DNA of 64,000 bases from Streptomyces sp. CB01881 (GCF_002953255.1 NZ_CP026498.1:5589158-5653157), one strand, 5' to 3'. Counted from the first letter of the stretch, positions 17,108-25,869 are shown. Numbers and translations are program-made. The notes: generated from the sequence alone by a model not told the origin.

Positions 17108-18462
17108 TGCTGCGGATCACCATTCCCCGGGTCGTCGGTGTCCTGACGCTGGTGCTGATGGTCACCTACACCTTCGTCCTGGCACCCAAGCTCGCCGGCG
17201 CCCGCGCCGACCGCGAGCCGTACGCCTTCGCCGGCTCCGCGCCGACCGCGATGCCGACCTGGCTGGTCGACGCCCTCGCCTCACCTCCGGCAACGGCCCC
17301 TGCCACCGGGGCGGCCACCACCCCCGGCGCCACGGAGACGACGCCACCTGCGCCGAAAGCCGCCGAGAAGCCCCAGGCGCCGCAGTTCCCGCCCGCCGGC
17401 GGCGCGTTCACCGGCATCATGACCAAGACCGGCCCGTACGACCTCGGCCCGCTCGACGAGTTCTCCTCCGCCGTGCGGCACCAGCCGAACGTCCTGGAGT
17501 TCTCGGTCGGCTGGTGGGACCGGCGCTTCGACCGCCGGGTCTTCGACACCGTGGCCGAGCGCGGGATCATGCCGATGGTGGCCTGGGAGCCCTGGGACTA
17601 CCACAAGGAGTCGAAGGACGACAAGCTCCGCGGCGAGCAGCCCGAGTACGCCCTCTCCGCCATCATCGACGGCGGGTTCGACGACTACATCAAGGCCTGG
17701 GCCGAGGGCGTCAAGGCACTCGGCTACCCGATCGCCCTCCGCTTCGCGCACGAGATGAACGGCTACTGGTACCCGTGGGCCGAGCAGGCGAACGGGAACA
17801 AGAAGGGCCAGTACGTCCAGGCCTGGCGACACGTGCACGACATCTTCAAGCAGGCCGGCGCCACCCGGGTGGCCTGGGTCTGGAGCCCCAACGTCGACTA
17901 CGAGAACGCCACCGACCTGAACACCCTGTACCCGGGCGACGACTACGTCGACTGGGTCGGCCTGTCCGGCTACTACGGAACGGCCGGGGTCGAGAAGTAC
18001 AAGTCCTTCGACCAGATCTTCGAGCCGACCCTCAAGAAGCTGCGGGACTTCACCCGGAAGCCCGTGGTGATCACCGAGACCGGCGCCACCGACACCTCCG
18101 GGCTGAAGGCGCAATGGATCACGGAGATGTTCAATCAGCTCCCCGCGCACCCGGACATCATCGGCGTGATCTGGTACGAGGCGCGCAAGGAGGTGGACTG
18201 GCGGGTGACCGCCTCCGGCGCGGCCGCCGAGGCGTACGCGGCAGGGGTCTCCGCGCCCCGGTACGGAGCGCAGTGGTCCGTCCACTCCGAGCCTGCCGTG
18301 ACCGTGCCGCCACCGCCGGCACCGGCGCCGACACCGACACCGACGCCGACACCGACGTCGACGTCGACGCCGACGCCGACCGGTAAGCCGAGCACCTCCC
18401 CCACCAAGAAGCCGACCGCCCCGGCCACCCGGCCCCGGTCGAGCCCCACCACAACCGGCTGA
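17107..18462 (+). CDS. Membrane-anchored GH26 glycanase (beta-mannanase/lichenase type)
   Basis: 451-aa secreted or anchored hydrolase. An uncleaved-looking N-terminal helix (residues 8-25) is followed by a Pro/Thr/Ala linker to ~100, then a GH26 barrel. The acid/base Glu216 lies in FAHEMNGYWYPW and the nucleophile Glu324 in VVITETG, both in the family arrangement. The C-terminus is a Pro/Thr/Ser/Lys-rich tail of about 60 residues. It is fused into the operon (TGATG overlap with the synthase), so it probably trims or releases the polymer made by the synthase, as endoglucanases do in cellulose-synthase operons. Substrate prediction within GH26 (mannan, mixed-linkage glucan) is open. Confidence 0.87.
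   Translation: MLRITIPRVVGVLTLVLMVTYTFVLAPKLAGARADREPYAFAGSAPTAMPTWLVDALASPPATAPATGAATTPGATETTPPAPKAAEKPQAPQFPPAGGAFTGIMTKTGPYDLGPLDEFSSAVRHQPNVLEFSVGWWDRRFDRRVFDTVAERGIMPMVAWEPWDYHKESKDDKLRGEQPEYALSAIIDGGFDDYIKAWAEGVKALGYPIALRFAHEMNGYWYPWAEQANGNKKGQYVQAWRHVHDIFKQAGATRVAWVWSPNVDYENATDLNTLYPGDDYVDWVGLSGYYGTAGVEKYKSFDQIFEPTLKKLRDFTRKPVVITETGATDTSGLKAQWITEMFNQLPAHPDIIGVIWYEARKEVDWRVTASGAAAEAYAAGVSAPRYGAQWSVHSEPAVTVPPPPAPAPTPTPTPTPTSTSTPTPTGKPSTSPTKKPTAPATRPRSSPTTTG
18327..18382 (+). repeat. Hexanucleotide-like repeat encoding a Pro-Thr/Ser-Thr tail
   Basis: Successive cc-gac-a/g units (ccgaca, ccgacg, tcgacg) encode the PT/ST-rich tail of the GH26 protein. Such tracts can vary in length by slippage. 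Confidence 0.7.
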
Positions 18463-18525
18463 CCACACGACCGGCGGGGGCCGGACCGAAACGATCACCA
18501 CACAGCAAGGAGGCGAGACCCAACC

Positions 18526-19758
18526 ATGCCCCGTCCAGTCGTACCCGGCCTCGGACGCCCCGGGCTGCGCCCGTGGTGGTGGCTCGCCCCGACCATCGTC
18601 GTCGTGCTGGCCCTGTGCGCCGTGCTGATCCCGCGCGACCGCCCCGAGCACGCCGTGGCCGCCCCGGCGGACACTCCGCTGCCGGCCGCCACCGCCGGGG
18701 AGCTCTGCTCCACGGCACAGAACCGCTACCCGTCCCAGCCGGTCGACTCCGGCCACTACCTGATCAACCCGAACGAGTGGAACGCCACCGGCGGGCTCTG
18801 CATCAGTGCCACCGGCGCGGGCACGGGCTTCGCGGTGACCCGCAGCGGCATCACCCGCGGCAATCTCGTCGACCACGACCGCGGACCGGGCGCCTACCCG
18901 CACATCAGCACCCCGCTGCAGGCCGGCGCCGGCCCGCTGCCCATCGCGGTGGCCAACCTGCGGTACGCGACCAGCAGCTGGCGCACCACCCAGGTCGAGA
19001 CCGGCGTCTACAACGTGTCGTACGACCTCTGGTACAGCAGTAACCGCAGCAGCTGCTCCTTCACCGAGAGCGCCGAGCTGATGATCTGGCTGCGGGGCAA
19101 CGGCAAGACGCCGTTCGGCAAGCAGGCCGGCGAGCTCAGGGCCGGGGGTGCCTCGTACCGGGTGTACGAGGCACCGAAGACGAACAGCCACACCCTGATC
19201 ACCTACGAGGCGGCCGACGCCGTCACCTCCGTGACCGATCTGGACCTGCGGGCCTTCACCCGCGACGCCGTCCAGCGCGGCTACGTACCGGCCGGCTCGT
19301 ACCTGTGTGCCGCCCAGGCCGGGTTCGAGATCTGGGAGGGCGGCGCGGGACTCAGCAGTGACGCGTTCTCGTTCCAGGCGGCCGCCGGCCAGCCCAGTGG
19401 AGCCGTCACCTCCGCACTGCCCGGTCTCTGCCTGGACAGCCGCGTGGCGGGCGACGCGGCCGCGGTCGGGGCCGGAACCTGCGACGGCTCCCCCGCGCAG
19501 ACCTGGACGATGGGCGACGACGGCTCGATCGGCCAGTCCGGGCGCTGCCTGGAGGATCCGGGCATCGGTTTCCCGGTGCTCACCGGCTGCACCCGCCGGG
19601 TCGACCAACGCTGGAAGGTGACCGCCGCGGGCCAGCTGCTGAGCCAGGACTCCGGCCAGTGCGTCGAGAATCCCGGCACCGGCGCCGGGGGGCAGGCGCA
19701 GGTGCGTATGCGACCGTGCGACAGCCGTGCGGCCCAGGAATGGCACCCCCCGACCTAG
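18526..19758 (+). CDS. GH12 endoglucanase-like protein with ricin-type lectin domain
   Basis: 410-aa exported protein. An N-terminal signal/anchor helix (about 14-36) is followed by a GH12 beta-jelly-roll (about 55-285). Family landmarks are YLINPNEWNA, SYDLWYSSNRSSC and ESAELMIWLRGNG; the Glu in AELMIW is in the position of the GH12 nucleophile. A ricin B-type trefoil (about 295-410) shows three QxW motifs (QTW, QRW, QEW). It follows the GH26 gene by 63 bp with an AAGGAGG ribosome site. GH12 enzymes cut beta-1,4- or mixed-linkage glucans, so the product of the synthase may be a glucan-type polymer. The second catalytic Glu was not pinned down. Confidence 0.82.
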   Translation: MPRPVVPGLGRPGLRPWWWLAPTIVVVLALCAVLIPRDRPEHAVAAPADTPLPAATAGELCSTAQNRYPSQPVDSGHYLINPNEWNATGGLCISATGAGTGFAVTRSGITRGNLVDHDRGPGAYPHISTPLQAGAGPLPIAVANLRYATSSWRTTQVETGVYNVSYDLWYSSNRSSCSFTESAELMIWLRGNGKTPFGKQAGELRAGGASYRVYEAPKTNSHTLITYEAADAVTSVTDLDLRAFTRDAVQRGYVPAGSYLCAAQAGFEIWEGGAGLSSDAFSFQAAAGQPSGAVTSALPGLCLDSRVAGDAAAVGAGTCDGSPAQTWTMGDDGSIGQSGRCLEDPGIGFPVLTGCTRRVDQRWKVTAAGQLLSQDSGQCVENPGTGAGGQAQVRMRPCDSRAAQEWHPPT

Positions 19759-19798
19759 GCAGAATATCGCACACTTGCTCGAATATTTGTTCGGCACG

Positions 19799-19845
19799 CC
19801 ACTACATGTGGGGCTGCATCGGATCCGTGCCACTAGATGTATGCT
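19799..19845. promoter_or_regulatory. Tandem NrdR boxes upstream of nrdAB
   Basis: Two 16-bp elements, 19799-19814 (ccactacatgtggggc) and 19830-19845 (ccactagatgtatgct), resemble the NrdR-box consensus acaCwAtATaTwGtgt. Their starts are exactly 31 bp apart, three helical turns, the spacing known for cooperative NrdR binding. NrdR is an ATP/dATP-sensing repressor of ribonucleotide reductase genes. The second box abuts the riboswitch aptamer. Confidence 0.8.
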
Positions 19846-20010
19846 CATCCCTGCTGTCGACGCAGGGGAACCCGGTGCGAATCCGGGACTGCCCCGCAGC
19901 GGTGTGCGGGCGGCTCCGACCAGAGCCCGCGAGTCCGAGTACCTGCCGACGGCGTGCCGCCCGGCCTCCCCGCAGAGGCCTCCAGCACTGCAGTACTTCC
20001 GGGCCTCGCG
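19846..20010 (+). ncRNA. Cobalamin (adenosyl-B12) riboswitch
   Basis: The B12-aptamer core is clear: ggggaacccggtgcgaatcc starting at 19865, then gggactgccccgcagcggtg, and the 3' element agtccgagtacctgccgac ending near 19950. A 6-bp hairpin ggcctc/gaggcc (19963-19980) follows and may belong to the expression platform. It lies in the leader of nrdA, as in S. coelicolor nrdABS, where coenzyme B12 switches off class Ia reductase when the B12-dependent class II enzyme can work. The exact 5' and 3' limits are approximate. Confidence 0.93.
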
Positions 20011-20128
20011 GGCGGGCCGGGGATGACACCGTCGCGCGAAGCCGTCCGGCCGCCGCGCCGTGCTCCCCTGCCCCGGACGGCCCGGTGCCCCGATCCACAG
20101 CCGCCGATCGCCGCCAGGAGAGAGCGCC

Positions 20129-22558
20129 TTGACCACCGCTGCCTCAGCCACCCTGCCCGCCCAGGGTTCCAGCTCCGCCCCCGCCGACCCGACGGTCTCC
20201 GACCCCGGCGGTGCGCTGCTCCGACTGCTGACCGACCGCAGCGCCGACCTTCCCCAGGTGGACCCCGGTCATGTCGCCGCCGCCGCGCTGCGCGGCCGCC
20301 ACGCCGGCTCGGACTTCGCCGAGCTGCGCGGGCTGGCCGTGGACGCCGCAGCGTCGATGATCGCCGAGGACCCGCAGTACTCGAAGCTGGCGGCCCGGCT
20401 GCTCGCACTGGAGATCGTCGACGAGGCGGTCTCCCAGGGCTCGGTCTCCTTCTCCGCCTCGATCGCCGTCGGCCACGCCGAGGGCCTGATCGGCGACGTC
20501 ACCGCCGCCTTCGTCACCAAGCACGCCGCCGCGCTCGACGCGCTGGTCGACGCCAAGGGCGACGACCGCTTCGAGTACTTCGGCCTGCGCACCGTGCAGT
20601 CCCGCTACCTGTTGCGCCACCCGATCACCCGCAAGGTGGTCGAGACCCCGCAGCACTTCCTGCTCCGCGTCGCCTGCGGCCTGGCGGTCGGCGACAGCGA
20701 GCAGTCGGTGCGCGAGGTCGCCGAGCTGTACGGCCTGATGAGCCGGCTGGAGTACCTGACCTCCTCGCCGACCCTCTTCAACTCCGGCACCCGGCACCCG
20801 CAGATGTCGAGCTGCTACCTGCTCGACTCGCCGCTGGACAACCTGGACTCGATCTACTCCCGGTACGCCCAGATCGCCCGCCTCTCCAAGCACGCCGGCG
20901 GCATCGGCCTCTCGTACTCGCGGATCCGCTCGCGCGGCAGCCTGATCCGGGGCACCAACGGCAAGTCCAACGGCATCGTCCCGTTCCTGCGCACCCTCGA
21001 CTCCTCGGTCGCCGCCGTCAACCAGGGCGGCCGCCGCAAGGGCGCGGCCTGCGTCTACCTGGAGACCTGGCACGCGGACATCGAGGAGTTCCTGGAGCTG
21101 CGCGACAACACCGGCGAGGAGGCGCGGCGCACCCACAACCTCAACCTGGCGCACTGGATCCCGGACGAGTTCATGCGCCGGGTCAACGCCAACGAGGACT
21201 GGTCGCTGTTCTCCCCGGCCGACGTTCCCGAGCTGGTCGACCTCTGGGGCGCCGACTTCGACGAGGCGTACCGCAAGGCCGAGCTGGCCGGCAAGGCCGT
21301 CCGCACCATCCCCGCGCAGACCCTCTACGCCCGGATGATGCGCACCCTGGCGCAGACCGGCAACGGCTGGATGACCTTCAAGGACGCCTCCAACCGCGCC
21401 GCCAACCAGACCGCGCTGCCCGGCCGGACGGTGCACAGCTCCAACCTCTGCACCGAGATCCTGGAGGTCACGGACGACTCCGAGACCGCCGTCTGCAACC
21501 TCGGCTCGGTCAACCTCGGCGCCCACGTGGCCCCGGGCGCGTCCGTCGACAACCTCCTCGACGCCATGGACTGGGAGCGGCTGGACGCCACCGTGCGCAC
21601 CGCCGTCACCTTCCTCGACCGCGTGGTGGACATCAACTTCTACCCGACCACCGAGGCCGGCACCTCCAACTCCCGCTGGCGGCCGGTGGGCCTGGGCGTG
21701 ATGGGCCTCCAGGACGTCTTCTTCCAGCTGCGGATCGACTTCGACTCCGCGGAGGCGAAGCAGCTCTCCACGCTGATCGCCGAGCGCATCATGCTCACCG
21801 CGTACGAGCGCTCCGCCGACCTGGCCGAGCAGCTGGGCCGCCACGAGGCGTACGGCGAGACCCGCGCCGCCCGCGGCGAGCTGCACATCGACCACTTCCC
21901 GTCGGCCGCGCCCGCCTGGGCCGACCGCTGGACGGCGCTGCGCGCCCGGATCGCCGAGACCGGCCTGCGCAACTCGCTGCTGCTGGCCATCGCGCCGACC
22001 GCGACCATCGCCTCCATCGCCGGCGTGTACGAGTGCATCGAGCCGCAGGTGTCCAACCTGTTCAAGCGCGAGACGCTGAGCGGCGAGTTCCTCCAGGTCA
22101 ACCCGTACCTGGTCCGTGAGCTCAAGGAGCTCGGTGTCTGGGACCAGCAGACCCGGGACGCGCTGCGCGACGCCAACGGCTCGGTGCAGGAGCTGAACTG
22201 GCTGCCCGCCGAGGTCCGCTCGCTCTACCGCACCGCCTGGGAGCTGCCCCAGCGCGCGCTGATCGACCTGGCCGCGGCCCGCATGCCGTACCTCGACCAG
22301 AGCCAGTCGCTGAACCTGTTCATGGCGGCGCCGACCATCGGCAAGCTCAGCTCGATGTACGCGTACGCGTGGAAGGTCGGTCTGAAGACCACCTACTACC
22401 TGCGCTCGCGCCCGGCGACCCGGATCGCCCAGGCCGCGTCCGGTGCCGCCCGCACCGCCGCGCCCGTGCCGGTTCCCGCCCCCACCATGACCCAGGCCGA
22501 GCAGGACGCCATCGCCTGCTCCCTGGAGAACCCCGAGTCCTGCGAGGCCTGCCAGTGA
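20129..22558 (+). CDS. nrdA: Class Ia ribonucleotide reductase large subunit
   Basis: Catalytic alpha subunit, 809 aa, reducing ribonucleoside diphosphates to deoxy forms. An ATP-cone-like N-terminal region precedes the ten-stranded barrel. Active-site residues are visible: SSCYLLD (first redox Cys), NLCTE (Asn, thiyl-radical Cys, Glu) and AVCNLGSVNL (second redox Cys). The C-terminal tail ends ESCEACQ, supplying the Cys pair that takes electrons from thioredoxin. The start is an unusual TTG at 20129, chosen because CAGGAG sits just upstream and the riboswitch ends before it. The nrdB start overlaps its stop (GTGA). Confidence 0.95.
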   Translation: MTTAASATLPAQGSSSAPADPTVSDPGGALLRLLTDRSADLPQVDPGHVAAAALRGRHAGSDFAELRGLAVDAAASMIAEDPQYSKLAARLLALEIVDEAVSQGSVSFSASIAVGHAEGLIGDVTAAFVTKHAAALDALVDAKGDDRFEYFGLRTVQSRYLLRHPITRKVVETPQHFLLRVACGLAVGDSEQSVREVAELYGLMSRLEYLTSSPTLFNSGTRHPQMSSCYLLDSPLDNLDSIYSRYAQIARLSKHAGGIGLSYSRIRSRGSLIRGTNGKSNGIVPFLRTLDSSVAAVNQGGRRKGAACVYLETWHADIEEFLELRDNTGEEARRTHNLNLAHWIPDEFMRRVNANEDWSLFSPADVPELVDLWGADFDEAYRKAELAGKAVRTIPAQTLYARMMRTLAQTGNGWMTFKDASNRAANQTALPGRTVHSSNLCTEILEVTDDSETAVCNLGSVNLGAHVAPGASVDNLLDAMDWERLDATVRTAVTFLDRVVDINFYPTTEAGTSNSRWRPVGLGVMGLQDVFFQLRIDFDSAEAKQLSTLIAERIMLTAYERSADLAEQLGRHEAYGETRAARGELHIDHFPSAAPAWADRWTALRARIAETGLRNSLLLAIAPTATIASIAGVYECIEPQVSNLFKRETLSGEFLQVNPYLVRELKELGVWDQQTRDALRDANGSVQELNWLPAEVRSLYRTAWELPQRALIDLAAARMPYLDQSQSLNLFMAAPTIGKLSSMYAYAWKVGLKTTYYLRSRPATRIAQAASGAARTAAPVPVPAPTMTQAEQDAIACSLENPESCEACQ

Positions 22559-23574
22559 GCACCCCCGACGACCGCAAGATGCTGCTCGACCCCGGCTTCG
22601 AGCTGACCCTGCGCCCGATGCGCTACCCGTCGTTCTACGACCGGTACCGGGACGCGATCAAGAACACCTGGACCGTGGAGGAGGTGGACCTGCACTCCGA
22701 CGTCGCCGACCTCGCCAAGCTCAGCGAGGGCGAGCGGCACATGATCGGCCGGCTGGTCGCCTTCTTCGCGACGGGTGACTCGATCGTCGCGAACAACGTG
22801 GTGCTGAGCCTCTACAAGCACATCAACTCCCCGGAGGCGCGCCTGTACCTGTCGCGCCAGCTGTTCGAGGAGGCCGTGCACGTCCAGTTCTACCTGACGC
22901 TGCTGGACACCTACCTTCCGGACCCGGAGGACCGCAACGCGGCCTTCGCCGCGGTGGAGAACATCCCCTCCATCCACCAGAAGGCGCAGTTCTGCTTCAA
23001 GTACATGAACGCGGTCGACCACATCGACTCGCTGCAGACGAAGGAGGACAGGCGGGCTTTCCTGCTCAACCTGATCTGCTTCGCGGCGTGCGTCGAGGGC
23101 CTGTTCTTCTACGGCGCGTTCGCGTACGTGTACTGGTTCCGCAGCCGCGGTCTGCTGCACGGTCTCGCGACGGGCACCAACTGGGTGTTCCGCGACGAGT
23201 CCATGCACATGGACTTCGCGTTCTCGGTGGTGGACACCGTCCGCGAGGAGGAGCCCGACCTCTTCGACGACGAGATGGCCAAGCAGGTCACGGAGATGCT
23301 GGAGGAGGCCGTCGAGGCCGAGCTCCAGTTCGCCCAGGACCTCTGCGGTGACGGCCTGCCCGGCATGAACACCGCGTCGATGCGCGAGTACCTCCAGGCC
23401 GTGGCCGACCAGCGCCTCGCCCGCCTGGGCATGCCGATCCGGTACGGCTCGACGAACCCGTTCGGCTTCATGGAGCTGCAGAACGTCCAGGAGCTGACCA
23501 ACTTCTTCGAGCGTCGGGTCTCGGCGTACCAGGTCGCCGTCGAGGGCTCGGTCGCCTTCGACGACGACTTCTAA
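22555..23574 (+). CDS. nrdB: Class Ia ribonucleotide reductase small (radical) subunit
   Basis: Beta subunit of 339 aa holding the di-iron/tyrosyl-radical cofactor. Ligand and radical positions fit the E. coli R2 pattern: Asp75 in ATGDSIV, and E106-A-V-H109-V-Q-F-Y113, where Tyr113 is the radical residue. Later ligands lie in CVEGLFFYG and DESMHMDF. The start GTG overlaps the nrdA stop, so subunits are made in step. The operon ends with a hairpin; no nrdS-like regulator follows, unlike what is reported for S. coelicolor nrdABS. Confidence 0.95.
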   Translation: MSTPDDRKMLLDPGFELTLRPMRYPSFYDRYRDAIKNTWTVEEVDLHSDVADLAKLSEGERHMIGRLVAFFATGDSIVANNVVLSLYKHINSPEARLYLSRQLFEEAVHVQFYLTLLDTYLPDPEDRNAAFAAVENIPSIHQKAQFCFKYMNAVDHIDSLQTKEDRRAFLLNLICFAACVEGLFFYGAFAYVYWFRSRGLLHGLATGTNWVFRDESMHMDFAFSVVDTVREEEPDLFDDEMAKQVTEMLEEAVEAELQFAQDLCGDGLPGMNTASMREYLQAVADQRLARLGMPIRYGSTNPFGFMELQNVQELTNFFERRVSAYQVAVEGSVAFDDDF

Positions 23575-23593
23575 GTCCATATCGTTCAGCAAG

Positions 23594-23624
23594 CAGCGGA
23601 GCCGCCGTCCTGGTGGCTCCGCTG
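23594..23624 (+). terminator. nrdAB terminator
   Basis: 13-bp stem with one G-U pair (arms 23594-23606 and 23612-23624) followed by TTT, 20 bases past the nrdB stop. Confidence 0.8.
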
Positions 23625-23656
23625 TTTGACACCCGGTGTCCAGGAGTAGCCCAGGC

Positions 23657-24133
23657 ATGCCCAAGCTCCAGCAGCGCGTGGTCGACGGCCCCTTCGGGCC
23701 GATGCAGATCAGCCACGACCGCCGGCCGTCCGTCGTGGCGCGGGTCCAGGGGGCGGGGATGCCCACCGTCACGGTGGTGCCCGACCGCGACCACGGCGCG
23801 ATGAACATCAACGGCCACAACATCCCGACCAGCCGGACCCGCAACCGTACTCGGACCGCCGTCGTCGGCGACCGGAGCTACGAGCTGAGGCCCCTCAGCC
23901 TCCGCCGCGCCGAACTGCGCCGCAACGGCACCCTCATCGCCCACGCCCGCGGATCGTTCCGTTCGTACGCCCCGGGGAGCACCATCCCCGGCCTCGACGC
24001 GGGGATCACCTGGTCCCAGGGCATCGACCCGACGGACGTCGCGATCGGCCAGGCCATGATCCTCGGCTTCGGCGCCGGCGCCCCGGGCGTGATCCTGCGG
24101 ACCGTCTTCTTCTGGGTCGACAACCTCACCTGA
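23657..24133 (+). CDS. Protein of unknown function, 158 aa
   Basis: Not recognised. The start is ATG at 23657 after CAGGAG. The protein has no signal peptide. It is basic in the middle (SRTRNRTRTAVVGDRSYELRP) and ends with a hydrophobic segment (AIGQAMILGFGAGAPGVILRTVFFW). The pattern of short beta-strand-like repeats resembles a tubby/LURP-like barrel, but that is only an impression. It stands alone between the nrdAB terminator and a strong bidirectional terminator. Codon use is normal for the genome. Confidence 0.7.
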   Translation: MPKLQQRVVDGPFGPMQISHDRRPSVVARVQGAGMPTVTVVPDRDHGAMNINGHNIPTSRTRNRTRTAVVGDRSYELRPLSLRRAELRRNGTLIAHARGSFRSYAPGSTIPGLDAGITWSQGIDPTDVAIGQAMILGFGAGAPGVILRTVFFWVDNLT

Positions 24134-24137
24134 TGTG

Positions 24138-24182
24138 ACAGTGGTGCCCCGCACGGCCACAGCCCGTGCGGGGCACCACTGT
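24138..24182. terminator. Strong bidirectional terminator
   Basis: Nearly perfect inverted repeat of about 19 bp per arm (24138-24156 and 24164-24182) between convergent genes. Confidence 0.85.
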
Positions 24183-24186
24183 TGTT

Positions 24187-24480
24187 TCAGTCGGTCGGAA
24201 AGTCGCCGGACTTGACCCCGGCGAGGAACGACGACCAGGCCTCGGCGGCGAAGAGCAGCGCCGGCCCGTCAGGGTCCTTGGAGTCCCGGACCGGCACGGC
24301 ACCGATCGCGCCAACCGCCATCTCCACACAGTTGCTCTGCGCGCCCGAGAACGATGACTTTCGCCAGTAAAGCCCGCACACAGAAGCGGGCAAGAGATCT
24401 GCCACCTCGACGCAGTTACCGCCCTGCCCGCTGTGGCTACTCTTACGCCAAGCAACGTTCCCAAGATCTGCTGCGAGCAT
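24187..24480 (-). CDS. Protein with two DUF397 modules
   Basis: 97-aa protein carrying one truncated and one complete DUF397 unit. WRKSSHSGQGGNCVEVADL (11-29) breaks off and is followed by a full copy: YWRKSSFSGAQSNCVEMA, then VPVRDSKDPDGPALLF, then WSSFLAGVKSGDF. DUF397 proteins in Streptomyces pair with XRE/DUF5753 regulators and may act as their small antagonists or partners in development and antibiotic control. The start is ATG at 24480. It lies leftward of two other genes of the same set. Confidence 0.85.
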   Translation of the reverse strand: MLAADLGNVAWRKSSHSGQGGNCVEVADLLPASVCGLYWRKSSFSGAQSNCVEMAVGAIGAVPVRDSKDPDGPALLFAAEAWSSFLAGVKSGDFPTD

Positions 24481-24543
24481 GTCTTACCCCTCCGCTGCCC
24501 AATAGCAGCTCCGGCCACTCCCGAGTGACACGTCCAGGCGCAG

Positions 24544-24753
24544 CTACCCGCCCAGGAGCTCCCCAGCCTTCACGCCGCCGACAAAGGCAGCCCAGGCGTC
24601 TGCGGTGAACCGAAGAGCTGGCCCAGCGGAGTCCTTCGAGTCACGGACTGCCATCCCGCCCAGCGCTTCCTGCCGGGTCTCAACGCACTCGTTCGCTTGG
24701 GCACTGTAACTGCTCTTGCGCCAACCCCGAGCGGCAATCTCCGGCACAGTCAT
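24544..24753 (-). CDS. DUF397 protein
   Basis: 69-aa single-module DUF397 protein: GWRKSSYSAQANECVET at the start, MAVRDSKDSAGPALRF in the middle and WAAFVGGVKAGEL at the end. The start is ATG at 24753 behind AGGTG. It lies 29 bp downstream of the XRE gene and is probably co-transcribed. This is the usual WhiJ/AbaA-like gene set of streptomycetes. Confidence 0.87.
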   Translation of the reverse strand: MTVPEIAARGWRKSSYSAQANECVETRQEALGGMAVRDSKDSAGPALRFTADAWAAFVGGVKAGELLGG

Positions 24754-24782
24754 GCACTCACACCTCTTGTCTGGTCTCATCG

Positions 24783-25637
24783 TCATGTCTCCGCCGCAAT
24801 GGCCGCGATCATATCCAGCGACTTCACTGGGTCCAGAGCAGCCGATCGCAAGTATTCGAAGACCAGCCCATAGCCGTCCAGTTCGCCCTGCTGCTCCAGG
24901 TAATGACTGCTTGTCAGCGTCTCCAGAAAGACTGCCCCGGGAGTAGGCGAGTCGGAGAAGCCGTACATCACGAACGCACCGCATGCGCCAGCAGTGGCGC
25001 CCACGCCCAGTGGCACGACTTGCAGGGTGACATTGGGAAGCTGCGCCATCTCCGTCAGGTGTGCCAGCTGCTCCCTGTGAACCTCGACCCCTCCCACAGG
25101 GCACCTGAGCGCGGGCTCCCAAATGATCGCCCAGAATCGGGCTGGATCCGGCTTCGCGAGAACTTCCTTCCGCTCCATCCGGATCTCGACCAGCTGCTCA
25201 ATACGCTCCGGCCGAACGGCGGCAGGATTGGCTTCAAGTAGGGCCCGGGCATAGCTCCTTGTCTGCAACAAGCCCGGCACAACCATGGTCTGCCACATGC
25301 GGATGTACCGGGCGTCGTCTTCGAGCCCGAGTACGTCGACGTAGGCCGATGGGATCGTGTCACCGTAGTCGTGCCACCAGCCGCGCTTCTTGCTCTCCCT
25401 GGACAACCCTTCGAGAGCATCGCGCTCCTTCCCCGCCACCCCGTACAGGTCCAGCAAGATCCCGAGGTCCAGCCGGCGAACGCCAGATGCCCCGGTCTCT
25501 ATGCGGCTGATCTTGGCGCGGGAGCAGGCAAGGGCCTGCGCCGCGTCATCGGTGCCCCTGCCCGCAGCTTCACGTAGACGGCGAAGCTCCGAGCCGAGTC
25601 GGCGGGCACGGACGGTCGGCCTCAGTTCGTCAGCCAT
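24783..25637 (-). CDS. XRE-family regulator with DUF5753 domain
   Basis: DNA-binding protein of 284 aa. Helix-turn-helix at about 12-66 (LRRLREAAGRGTDDAAQAL then CSRAKISRIETG). DUF5753 fills about 95-275 (YIRMWQTMVVPGLLQTRSYAR is its hallmark). The start is ATG at 25637 with GGGAGAGGA upstream. Relatives such as WhiJ work with the neighbouring DUF397 protein in controlling development. The gene has lower third-position GC than its neighbours, suggesting acquisition or fast turnover. Confidence 0.9.
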   Translation of the reverse strand: MADELRPTVRARRLGSELRRLREAAGRGTDDAAQALACSRAKISRIETGASGVRRLDLGILLDLYGVAGKERDALEGLSRESKKRGWWHDYGDTIPSAYVDVLGLEDDARYIRMWQTMVVPGLLQTRSYARALLEANPAAVRPERIEQLVEIRMERKEVLAKPDPARFWAIIWEPALRCPVGGVEVHREQLAHLTEMAQLPNVTLQVVPLGVGATAGACGAFVMYGFSDSPTPGAVFLETLTSSHYLEQQGELDGYGLVFEYLRSAALDPVKSLDMIAAIAAET

Positions 25638-25869
25638 GCACAAGTCCTCTCCCTGGCGAGCCTCAGTCTGCCTTGTGACGATTCGTCAATCCAGCGACAG
25701 GAACCTGCATCGTTGCATTCGTTTCACTTGCAGTCTGCATCGACACAGGTGCATGCTACCTGGAGTAGTGAGCCACGCCACACAGGGTGATCATGGCGGG
25801 CTTTCTTCCCGGGCATTCCCATGCCTTCTTCAGCCGCTCTCACCCGCACACCCCGGAGGTGGCCCCGCC

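Noticed and set aside
17281..20151. Very long open frame on the minus strand across GH26, GH12 and the riboswitch
   Set aside because: It is a shadow of high third-position GC on the other strand; it has no ribosome site and low-complexity Arg/Gly/Val content, and it would cover the riboswitch.
20144..21895. 583-codon frame antisense to nrdA
   Set aside because: It is the antisense shadow of a highly conserved gene.
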